From assembly GCA_964455095.1 (NCBI GenBank), contig CAYVUV010000345.1:1-5316 (forward strand): a DNA stretch of 5,316 nucleotides, in the 5' to 3' direction. The DNA is from CAYVUV01 sp964455095. GTDB taxonomy: Bacteria; Desulfobacterota; Binatia; HRBIN30; CADEER01. A model generated the notes under the pieces. The model ran no database searches. It worked only from the letters and a program-made list of their open reading frames with translations, and was not told the origin of the DNA. This document shows positions 1 to 5,316 of the stretch, one piece after another. Every line of letters begins with the position of its first letter. The first letter of the stretch is position 1. The position numbers and the translations under genes were made by a program.

Positions 1-588
1 CCCGCGGCTGATCGCGTTGCCGATCACCTGCGTACCGGGCGCGTTCCAGATCGACACGCCGTTGCCGGCCTCGGAGAGTCGCAGGTCGCGCCGCCCCACG
101 ATCAGGTTGTTCTCGATCACCGAGCCGGCCGCGCCGTGGACGTAGACGCCGAACAGGTTGTCGACCAGCCGGTTCGAGCGGATGCGCGCGCGCTCGGCGG
201 TCTGCGCGAGCAGGATCGCCGAATCCATCGCCGGCACGTCGAGCCCCGAGCCGGTGATCTCCAGGCCCTCGATGCGCACGTCGGGCGCCGTGACGACCAC
301 CCCGCTGCCGGCGCCCGGACCCGCGAGCACCGCGCCAGGCTCGCCCAGCAGCGCCAGCGGCCGGTCGATGCGCAGCGGGCCGGCGTGGCGCCCCGGGGCC
401 AGCCGCACGGTGGCGCCGGCCGGCAACGCATCGAGCAGCGGCTGGATCGGCTCGCCGGGCGCCACGACGCGCTCGCCGGGCGCCGCGGTGCGCGCGCCGG
501 CGTCCGGCGTGGCCGCGAAAATGGCCGGCGACGGCCACGCGCAAGCGGCCGCGAGCACGACCGCAGCCGTGACGCCACGCATCGCCAT
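1..588 (-). CDS. nosD: NosD, periplasmic beta-helix copper-centre maturation protein (5' part, cut by left edge)
   Basis: Reading leftwards from the ATG at 588-586 gives 196 codons with no stop before the window edge. The family is usually somewhat over 400 residues, so a little under half is seen. Residues 1-25 look like a Sec signal peptide: Arg4, a hydrophobic stretch VTAAVVLAAACA, then a cleavable PAIFA/A site. After it come short repeated strands of the right-handed parallel beta-helix (CASH-type) fold, such as GATVRLAPGRHAGPLRI, VRIEGLEITGSG, ARIRSNRLVDNLFGVYVHG, SVIENNLIVG and GVSIWNAPGTQVIGNAI. The NRLVDNLFGVYVHG and GNGVSIWN segments are characteristic of NosD. The known role is to work with the NosF/NosY ABC transporter in supplying sulfur and assembling the CuZ centre of NosZ. 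The start lies three bases after the nosZ stop, in the same frame, with no clear Shine-Dalgarno, so translation is probably coupled to nosZ. A second ATG at 582-580 is an equally possible start. Confidence 0.93.
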   Translation of the reverse strand, partial: MAMRGVTAAVVLAAACAWPSPAIFAATPDAGARTAAPGERVVAPGEPIQPLLDALPAGATVRLAPGRHAGPLRIDRPLALLGEPGAVLAGPGAGSGVVVTAPDVRIEGLEITGSGLDVPAMDSAILLAQTAERARIRSNRLVDNLFGVYVHGAAGSVIENNLIVGRRDLRLSEAGNGVSIWNAPGTQVIGNAISRG

Positions 589-591
589 GCG

Positions 592-2592
592 TCAGCGCCG
601 GCGTGGCTCGACCAGCATGCGCCCCTTCATTTCCATGTGCAGCGCGTGGCAGAACCACTGGCAGTAGTACCAGAACACGCCGGGCCGGTCGGCCTTGAAG
701 GTGACCGACGAGGTGGCCTGCGGGCCGATCTCCATCGCGATCCCGTAGTTGACGATCGTGAACCCGTGGGTGAGGTCCTGGACCTGGTCGCGATTGGTGA
801 CGTAGACGGTGACCTCGTCGCCCTCCTTCACGGTGAAGTCGGTCATGCTGAAGGTGGGCGCGATCGAGAACATGTAGACGCGCACCTTGTGGCCGTCGCG
901 GACGACCTTCGAGTCGGTGTCGAGGTCGACGCCGTCGGCCTTGGCCTGGCGCCGCGCGTCCTCCCACATCGGGTCGTCGCGCTTCCAGATGTTGATCGGG
1001 TTGACCTTCGAGCGGTGCACGATGGTGGCGTCGTGCGGCTCGGCGAAGCTCGGCGAGTCGTGCACCAGCACCATCCTGTCGCCCGAGATGTCGATCAGCT
1101 GGTCGCATTCGGGCTTCAGCGGGCCGACGTTCAGGAACCGGTCCTTGGAGAACTTGTTCAGCGAGATCAGCCACTTGCCGTCGGCCTCCTTCGTCTGCCC
1201 CATCGACGTGTGGTTGTGGCCGGGCTGGTAGTGGACGTCGAGCTTCTGGATGATCGGATCGACATCCTTGCCGTTGAACTTCTCGATCGCCTTGGCGATC
1301 GACCACTTGCAGATCTGGCTGTCGATGAACAGCGTCGTGTAGGCATTGCCGCGCCCGTCGAACGCGGTGTGCAGCGGACCGAGTCCGAGTTCGGGCTCGG
1401 CGACGACGGTGTCGCGCGGCTTGATCTTGTCGTCGAACAGGTCGTCGAAGCGCCGAACGTCGAACACCGTGCAGGTCGGCGACAGCTTGCCGTTGGCGAC
1501 CACGTGGATGCCGTCGGGCGCGGTGTTGATCCCGTGCGGGCTGTTCGGCACCGGGATGTAGCGCGTGAACGGCGAACCCTTCCTGCCGTCGAGCACCGGC
1601 ACGCCGCCGATCCGCTTGAACTCGCCCTTGGCGACCGCTTCCTCGATGCGCTTCAGGTTGAATACCGTCACCCAGTCCTGCTCGGCCGCCGTGCTCTCGG
1701 CCAGCGTCATGCCCTCCTCCGAGTTGTAGCTGGTGGCGAACGCGTACTTGCCCTGGTAGTCGCAGTCGACGTTGTCGAGGTTGCCGTTCACGATGACCTG
1801 CCAGGCCACCTTCATCGTCTCACCGTCGACCGCAGTGAACATGTAGCGGTATTCCTTCGGATCGGCAATGTGGTGGCCGTCATTGGGAATCGGCACCCCG
1901 TCCTCGCCGTTGCAGAACACGTAGCCGGTCTTCGGATACTTCTGCACGCGCAGCCCGTGCACCGTATGCTGATTGGGCAGCTCGATGATCTTGTCGCACT
2001 TCATCACGTCGCAGCGAACCCGGGCCACGCGCGTGTTCGCCTTGTCGTTCATGAACAGGTAGCGACCGTCGTAGGTGCCGTCGGTGAACGACATGTGCGG
2101 GTGGTGCAGGTCGCCGTTCAGGAAGGTGCCGCCGCGCGACGCGAGGTACTTGCGGGTCTCCGGCGTCAGTCCCTCGGTGAGGATCTTCAGGCTCTCGTTG
2201 GTCTGGCCCCAGCCGGTGGCACTGCATCGGTTGAACACCGGCACGCGCATCAGCTCGCGCATCGACGGAAGCCCGACGATGCGCAGCTCGCCGCACTGGC
2301 CGCTGGAGAAGAAGACGTAGTACTCGTCGAGCTCGCCCGGCCCGACGTGCGTCTTCGCGATCGCCGCGGCCGTGGACGATGCAGGCGTCGGTGCCGGCGC
2401 CGGTGCCGCAGTTCCCGCAGCGGGAGCGGCCGGCGGCGCGGACGCGGTCTCCGGCTTCGGCGCCGGCGCCTTCTCGCCGCAGCTGCTCAGCAGTCCGGCG
2501 CCCGCCGCGAGCGCGACGGCCTTCGCGCTGCCGCCGAGCATTGCGCGGCGATCCGGGTCGGGCAACCCGTTGCGGTTCTTCTCTTCAGCCAT
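592..2592 (-). CDS. nosZ: Nitrous oxide reductase NosZ, clade I, with Tat signal and possible lipobox
   Basis: This 666-residue multicopper enzyme reduces N2O to N2 and water in the periplasm as a head-to-tail dimer. Residues 1-38 are a twin-arginine signal: DRRAML with Arg15-Arg16, then a hydrophobic run ending LLSSC. A Pro/Ala-rich linker fills about 41-80. The seven-bladed propeller follows, with the seven expected CuZ histidines at 163, 164, 212, 353, 408, 459 and 520; their spacing matches known NosZ proteins except for about seven fewer residues between the third and fourth. The C-terminal cupredoxin domain (about 565-666) carries the CuA set His609, Cys644, Trp646, Cys648, His652 and Met655 (C-x-W-x-C-x3-H-x2-M). 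Stretches such as DLHHPHMSFTDGTYDGRYLF are clade I in type. The start is fixed by GGAGGT six bases upstream. All key ligands are present, so the enzyme should be active if matured. The lipobox and long linker make it longer than most homologues and could anchor it to a membrane; lipidation is inference. Confidence 0.98.
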   Translation of the reverse strand: MAEEKNRNGLPDPDRRAMLGGSAKAVALAAGAGLLSSCGEKAPAPKPETASAPPAAPAAGTAAPAPAPTPASSTAAAIAKTHVGPGELDEYYVFFSSGQCGELRIVGLPSMRELMRVPVFNRCSATGWGQTNESLKILTEGLTPETRKYLASRGGTFLNGDLHHPHMSFTDGTYDGRYLFMNDKANTRVARVRCDVMKCDKIIELPNQHTVHGLRVQKYPKTGYVFCNGEDGVPIPNDGHHIADPKEYRYMFTAVDGETMKVAWQVIVNGNLDNVDCDYQGKYAFATSYNSEEGMTLAESTAAEQDWVTVFNLKRIEEAVAKGEFKRIGGVPVLDGRKGSPFTRYIPVPNSPHGINTAPDGIHVVANGKLSPTCTVFDVRRFDDLFDDKIKPRDTVVAEPELGLGPLHTAFDGRGNAYTTLFIDSQICKWSIAKAIEKFNGKDVDPIIQKLDVHYQPGHNHTSMGQTKEADGKWLISLNKFSKDRFLNVGPLKPECDQLIDISGDRMVLVHDSPSFAEPHDATIVHRSKVNPINIWKRDDPMWEDARRQAKADGVDLDTDSKVVRDGHKVRVYMFSIAPTFSMTDFTVKEGDEVTVYVTNRDQVQDLTHGFTIVNYGIAMEIGPQATSSVTFKADRPGVFWYYCQWFCHALHMEMKGRMLVEPRRR
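2353..2550 (-). other. Tat signal, lipobox and Pro/Ala-rich tether region of NosZ
   Basis: Codons 15-80 of nosZ encode Arg15-Arg16, a hydrophobic h-region, the lipobox-like L35-S36-S37-C38, then about 40 residues made almost entirely of Ala, Pro, Thr and Ser, with a few charged residues at the start. The folded enzyme begins around THVGPGELDEYYVFFSS. The residue after Cys38 is Gly, not Asp, so the E. coli inner-membrane retention signal is absent. The pattern fits a Tat-exported lipoprotein with a flexible tether. An ordinary Tat signal cleaved elsewhere, with a disordered N-terminus, is the alternative. Confidence 0.55.
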
Positions 2593-2598
2593 TTCTCG

Positions 2599-2604
2599 AC
2601 CTCC
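2599..2604 (-). promoter_or_regulatory. Ribosome binding site of nosZ
   Basis: The minus strand reads GGAGGT here, six bases before the nosZ ATG at 2592-2590, within a longer AGGGGAGGT run. It is the best Shine-Dalgarno of the three minus-strand genes and fixes the nosZ start. Confidence 0.85.
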
Positions 2605-2640
2605 CCTGTCGGTTGGAGCGCGCGCAGCGCGCCCGGGACT

Positions 2641-2661
2641 CGGACATCGCGAAGATGTCCG
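2641..2661 (-). repeat. Perfect 8-bp hairpin in the nosR-nosZ gap
   Basis: The arms CGGACATC and GATGTCCG pair perfectly around a five-base loop (TTCGC on the minus strand). The hairpin starts one base after the nosR stop codon. No T-run follows on the transcribed strand, so it does not look like a complete intrinsic terminator. A second GC-only stem-loop can form just downstream (about 2618-2632). Likely roles are mRNA stabilisation, processing, or partial attenuation between nosR and nosZ; the role is inference. Confidence 0.7.
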
Positions 2662-2662
2662 T

Positions 2663-5032
2663 TCAAATGGTCGGGCCAGCGATCGCGGACCCGCTGCCGG
2701 CCCGGGCGAGCGCCGTCGCCGTCATGGCCGCCCGCTTTTCGCGCTTGAGCCGGCGCTGCACGCGCACCGGACACTTGTAGTCGTGCCGGTAGAGCACCTG
2801 GCAATGCAGGCACGAGATGCATTCGTTCGGGTTGATGTGCCCTTCCGGGTGGATCGCCTCGACCGGGCACTCGTTGAAGCAGCGCATGCACGGGTTGCCA
2901 CACTCGCGATAGCGCTTGAGCCAGTCGAACATGCGCATGCGCCCCGGAATGGCCAGCGCGGCGCCCAGCGGACACAGGTAGCGGCAGAAGAAGCGCTCGA
3001 CGAAGAGGCCTGCAGCCAGCAGCGCGAGCGCGAACGCGACGAACCACCACTGGCGCACGAAGTGCAGCACGATCGCGGTCTTGAACGGCTCGATCTCGGC
3101 GAGCCGCTCGGCAAAAGCCAGCGAACCGAGCGAGACGCCGAACAGGCCCAGGAACACGATGTACTTGATTGGCCACAGCCGTTCGTGCACCGCCCAGGGG
3201 ATCTTCAGTTGCGGCACCTTCAGCAGCCTGGCCGCACGGTTGGACAATTCCTGCAGGGCGCCGAACGGGCACAGCCAGCCGCAGAACGGGCCGCGGCCCC
3301 AGAACAGCAGCGCCGCCGCCACCGAGCACCACAGCACGAAGATCAGCGGGTCGACCAGGAACTGCGACCATTCGAAGCCCGAGCGCAACGCGTTCGCAAA
3401 CGTGAGCACGTTGACCACCGACAGCTGCGCCTGCGCGACCCAGCCGAGCCAGAACAGCGTCGCCACCAGGTAGGCGAGTCGCACGCGGTCGAACAGTCGC
3501 TCGCGCGCGACCAGCACGTCCTGGAAGAAGAAGATCAGCGTGAGCACGCCCAGCATCACGCCCAGCATCGCCAGCGCTGCGACCTTGTTGCGCCAGATGC
3601 GCATCCACAGCGGCTCCTGGGGTTCGGCGGGGAACTCCGCCTCGGCCTGCGGGGACACGGCCGCAGTCGCGCCGTCTACCGGGGCACCGGCGAGCGCAGG
3701 CGCGGCGGCGGAGGCTGTCGAAGACGCCGCTGCCGAGGCCGTCGCAGGAACGGCGGCGGCCGGTGGCGGCGCGGTCGCGGATCCGGCCGCACCCCCCGGC
3801 GCCGCAGGCGTGGCGGGCGCCTTCCCCACCGGCGCCGGCGCCGTCTTCGTGTAACGCTCGGGCAGGCGGTAATCGAGTCCGAACGATACGAAGGCCTTAT
3901 CGAGCGCGCCCACCGGGCGCTGGACGAGCAGCTGAAGGCGCCACGGCGCCGCCGGATCGAATTCGGCCCCCGGTGGGATGACGAAGACGCCGATCTCCTT
4001 CAGCGCCGGCGCGCCGGCTGCGCCGAGGTCGCCGACGCGCCGATGCAGGTAATCGTGAAAGCGGATCGTCTCGGCGCCCTGCAGCAGTTCGATGCGGTCG
4101 AAGATGCCGCCGCGCACGTAGCCCGAGCCCTTGAACGAATACACGCCGTCGCCGGCGATCAGGATCGCGTGCTGGCCGGGCGCGAGCATGCGCTCGACGC
4201 TCGCGTATTCGTCGCCGCCGAGCAGGCTGCGTCCAATGGCCGGCTGCGAGACGAGCGCCGTGTACAGGTCGATGAACGGTTCGTCGGCGGCGCCGGGCTC
4301 GGGCCGCGCGGCCGCGGCCTTGTTGCCCGAGTCGACGAAGGCCTTGTTCACCTCGCCGATCGTGAGGTGCAGGTGGCGAACCGCGCCCTCGCGCAACAGC
4401 GTGGGCCAGTCGGCGATGGCGCCCGCCGCCGGATCGATGACGCGCGCGGCCGCCTGCGCGCCAGCCGCGGCGGCGCCGAGATGCAGCGCGCGCGCCACCC
4501 GCACCGCCGAACGCACGACGCTGTCGCCCATCACCAGCACGGTGACGGTGGCACCACTGACGATGTCGGCCTGCGGCGGCCCACGCCCTTCGGCGGCCGC
4601 GCGAAGCGGGTTGTAGCCGACGAAATGCGCCAGGTACGCGACGACCCGCTTCTCGGGAATGCCGATCAGCACGATCGGCTCGCTGTGCGCGACCAGTTTC
4701 GCCCCGACGATCGTGCCTTCGAGGTCGAGGCCCACGACGATGTGGATCGGCTTGCCCGAGTAGCCGATCGCGTCGACCTGCTGTGAGTTCAGGTACGCGT
4801 AGCCGACGAGCGTGCCGCCTCGATAGGCCGGCGCCACGGCGGGATCGGGCTGTACCGGGCCGAACCGGTCGGCGCCGGGCACGACGTCGGACGCCGCGAG
4901 CCCGGCGAGGAATTGCCCCAGGTTCGCTGCGGCGGGCGGTGCCGCCGCGGCGGTCGATCCGAACATCGCGACGACCACGAGGATCCGCGCGACAATGGCC
5001 AGGCACATCGCGCGGGCGCTGCAAGCGGGCAA
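2663..5032 (-). CDS. nosR: NosR, membrane flavo/iron-sulfur protein for nos expression and electron supply to NosZ
   Basis: The product is 789 residues if read from the TTG at 5032-5030. Residues 1-31 look like a signal peptide. A periplasmic FMN-binding domain lies at about 70-185, with the SGATVT motif at 159-164 whose Thr is the family's covalent flavin site. An extracytoplasmic region continues to about 392, then an Ala/Pro-rich insert to about 474. Five membrane segments lie near 483-504, 516-533, 557-579, 622-640 and 655-677. Two CxxxCP motifs (Cys584/Cys588 and Cys683/Cys687) mark the NapH/NosR-type membrane core. A ferredoxin-like tail carries two [4Fe-4S] sets: Cys711, 715, 718, 722 and Cys738, 741, 744, 754. 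NosR is required for nosZ transcription and N2O respiration, and is thought to pass quinol electrons to NosZ. The only other start is ATG at 5008-5006 (781 residues), which lacks a Shine-Dalgarno; TTG has GGGGA six bases upstream. An in-frame stop at 5065-5063 rules out longer forms. Confidence 0.97.
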   Translation of the reverse strand: MPACSARAMCLAIVARILVVVAMFGSTAAAAPPAAANLGQFLAGLAASDVVPGADRFGPVQPDPAVAPAYRGGTLVGYAYLNSQQVDAIGYSGKPIHIVVGLDLEGTIVGAKLVAHSEPIVLIGIPEKRVVAYLAHFVGYNPLRAAAEGRGPPQADIVSGATVTVLVMGDSVVRSAVRVARALHLGAAAAGAQAAARVIDPAAGAIADWPTLLREGAVRHLHLTIGEVNKAFVDSGNKAAAARPEPGAADEPFIDLYTALVSQPAIGRSLLGGDEYASVERMLAPGQHAILIAGDGVYSFKGSGYVRGGIFDRIELLQGAETIRFHDYLHRRVGDLGAAGAPALKEIGVFVIPPGAEFDPAAPWRLQLLVQRPVGALDKAFVSFGLDYRLPERYTKTAPAPVGKAPATPAAPGGAAGSATAPPPAAAVPATASAAASSTASAAAPALAGAPVDGATAAVSPQAEAEFPAEPQEPLWMRIWRNKVAALAMLGVMLGVLTLIFFFQDVLVARERLFDRVRLAYLVATLFWLGWVAQAQLSVVNVLTFANALRSGFEWSQFLVDPLIFVLWCSVAAALLFWGRGPFCGWLCPFGALQELSNRAARLLKVPQLKIPWAVHERLWPIKYIVFLGLFGVSLGSLAFAERLAEIEPFKTAIVLHFVRQWWFVAFALALLAAGLFVERFFCRYLCPLGAALAIPGRMRMFDWLKRYRECGNPCMRCFNECPVEAIHPEGHINPNECISCLHCQVLYRHDYKCPVRVQRRLKREKRAAMTATALARAGSGSAIAGPTI
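3611..3844 (-). other. Ala/Pro-rich low-complexity insert in NosR
   Basis: Codons 397-474 of nosR encode a stretch dominated by Ala, Pro, Ser, Thr and Gly (for example ATAPPPAAAVPATASAAASS), turning acidic near its end (EAEFPAEPQEP). It sits between the periplasmic domain and the first core membrane helix, so it should be a disordered periplasmic linker. From memory of the family, most NosR proteins have a much shorter join at this point. Confidence 0.7.
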
Positions 5033-5061
5033 ACCGGATCCCCAGAAATATTCTTTGTGGG

Positions 5062-5067
5062 ATTATT
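5062..5067 (-). promoter_or_regulatory. Putative -10 element of the nosR promoter
   Basis: The minus strand reads AATAAT here, five of six matches to TATAAT. Transcription would start near 5055, giving a leader of about 22 bases before the TTG start. No TTGACA-like -35 is evident, as expected for an activator-dependent promoter. Confidence 0.45.
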
Positions 5068-5088
5068 GCAGCAGGCCGCACGCGCCGC

Positions 5089-5102
5089 TAGCTCGAAATC
5101 AG
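5089..5102 (-). promoter_or_regulatory. Degenerate FNR/DNR-type (Crp-Fnr family) box upstream of nosR
   Basis: The minus strand reads CTGAT-TTCG-AGCTA against the family consensus TTGAT-N4-ATCAA: four of five matches in the distal half and three of five in the proximal half. Its centre lies about 40.5 bases upstream of the start predicted from the AATAAT element, close to the -41.5 of class II sites. Anaerobic or NO-responsive Crp-Fnr regulators control nos genes in many denitrifiers. The match is imperfect, so this is a candidate only. Confidence 0.4.
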
Positions 5103-5117
5103 GATGCCCCACGTCAC

Positions 5118-5122
5118 GGAGG
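5118..5122 (+). promoter_or_regulatory. Ribosome binding site of the ferritin-like gene
   Basis: GGAGG lies seven bases before the ATG at 5130-5132. This decides the start over the in-frame ATG at 5148. Confidence 0.8.
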
Positions 5123-5129
5123 CCGGACA

Positions 5130-5316
5130 ATGCGCGCTTCGCTGCTCATGCGCGACCCCGAGATCCAGTCGGTGAGCATGGCGCTGCTGGTCGGCATTGC
5201 CAGCTCGATCGAGCGCGAATCGCTGAAACGCTACGCGACGCTCGCCGAGACGATGGGGCGTCGCGGCGAGGCCGCCACCGCGGCGGCCTTCCGGGTCATG
5301 CTCGAGGAGGAACGCC
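5130..5316 (+). CDS. Ferritin-like / rubrerythrin-type protein (5' part, cut by right edge)
   Basis: Sixty-two codons are visible. Two amphipathic helices are predicted: one with IERESLKRYATLAETMG (residues 27-43) and one with EAATAAAFRVMLEEER (47-62). The pattern E-x6-Y-x2-L-A-E, then G, then A-x2-F-x3-L-x-E-E, is that of the first two helices of rubrerythrin-like four-helix di-iron proteins. Glu28 or Glu30, and Glu59 to Glu61, are candidate iron ligands; the expected H of ExxH would lie just beyond the edge. There is no signal peptide, so the protein should be cytoplasmic. Such proteins commonly handle iron or peroxide under low oxygen. It diverges from nosR and shares its promoter region, hinting at co-regulation with N2O respiration. 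The family call rests on the helix pattern alone, and the true product (peroxidase, iron store or other) cannot be told from this fragment. Confidence 0.65.
   Translation, partial: MRASLLMRDPEIQSVSMALLVGIASSIERESLKRYATLAETMGRRGEAATAAAFRVMLEEER

Larger units (their letters stand above)
5033..5129. promoter_or_regulatory. Divergent promoter region between nosR and the ferritin-like gene
   Basis: These 97 bases separate two diverging genes and include the only AT-rich patch in the window (about 5044-5070). It holds a -10-like element and a degenerate FNR/DNR-type box for nosR, listed separately, and the ribosome binding site of the rightward gene. I see no convincing -10/-35 pair for the rightward gene. 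Confidence 0.7.

Noticed and set aside
117..578. 153-codon minus-strand frame within nosD
   Set aside because: It is a Ser/Arg/Ala-rich shadow. The neighbouring frame gives a clear NosD with signal peptide and beta-helix repeats.
2641..2661. Intrinsic terminator after nosR
   Set aside because: The hairpin is strong, but the minus strand continues AGTCCCGGG with no T-run, so a complete terminator is not supported.
136..2748. 870-codon open frame on the plus strand opposite nosZ and nosD
   Set aside because: It is antisense to two certain genes. Its translation is rich in Arg, Val, Asp and His with no recognisable motif, as expected from the complement of GC-rich coding sequence.
2487..3608. 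373-codon minus-strand frame overlapping the end of nosR and start of nosZ
   Set aside because: It is an out-of-frame shadow of both real genes, lacks any domain, and would cross the intercistronic hairpin.
2372..4786. 804-codon open frame on the plus strand opposite nosR
   Set aside because: It lies antisense to NosR, whose Fe-S motifs are unmistakable. The product is Arg/Ala-rich low complexity with long Arg runs, and no ribosome binding site supports it.
5044..5054. Short palindrome AGAA-N3-TTCT as an operator
   Set aside because: Four-base arms in an AT-rich promoter patch are too common to call, and it matches no regulator consensus I can name.
3897..5081. 394-codon minus-strand frame over the 5' half of nosR
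   Set aside because: It is Arg-rich with no motif and out of frame with the FMN domain of NosR.
1..5316. CRISPR arrays, tRNA or rRNA genes, insertion sequences
   Set aside because: No regular direct repeats, RNA-gene signatures or transposase-like sequence were seen; nearly all bases lie in the four genes.

Overview
The window is a very GC-rich piece of a bacterial chromosome or large replicon. It carries the first half of a nitrous oxide reductase (nos) operon, read leftwards on the minus strand in the order nosR, nosZ, nosD (cut by the left edge), plus the beginning of a divergent rightward gene. The NosZ is of the typical clade I, twin-arginine-exported kind. With the nosR-Z-D order and the codon use, this suggests a denitrifying or N2O-respiring proteobacterium, most likely a betaproteobacterium. 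That placement is inference from family knowledge, not from a search.

Layout. Positions 1-588 (minus) hold the N-terminal 196 residues of NosD. Positions 592-2594 hold the end-to-start span of NosZ, with all visible CuZ and CuA ligands intact. A 70-base gap follows, holding a strong perfect hairpin next to the nosR stop codon and a good ribosome binding site for nosZ. Positions 2663-5032 hold NosR, which probably starts at a TTG. A divergent 97-base intergenic region (5033-5129) holds an AATAAT -10 element and a degenerate FNR/DNR-type box, spaced like a class II activator site for nosR. From 5130 to the right edge is the start of a ferritin-like (rubrerythrin-type) protein.

How they work together. 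NosZ reduces N2O to N2 in the periplasm. NosR is a membrane flavo/iron-sulfur protein needed for nos expression and for electron supply to NosZ. NosD is a periplasmic beta-helix protein that acts with the NosFY ABC transporter, expected just beyond the left edge, in building the CuZ [4Cu:2S] centre.

The genes are ordinary in identity, so I do not claim a new system. The departures worth a second look are a lipobox at the end of the NosZ Tat signal followed by a Pro/Ala-rich tether, a roughly 75-residue Ala/Pro-rich insert between the periplasmic and membrane parts of NosR, the intercistronic hairpin between nosR and nosZ, and a ferritin-like gene sharing the nos promoter region.
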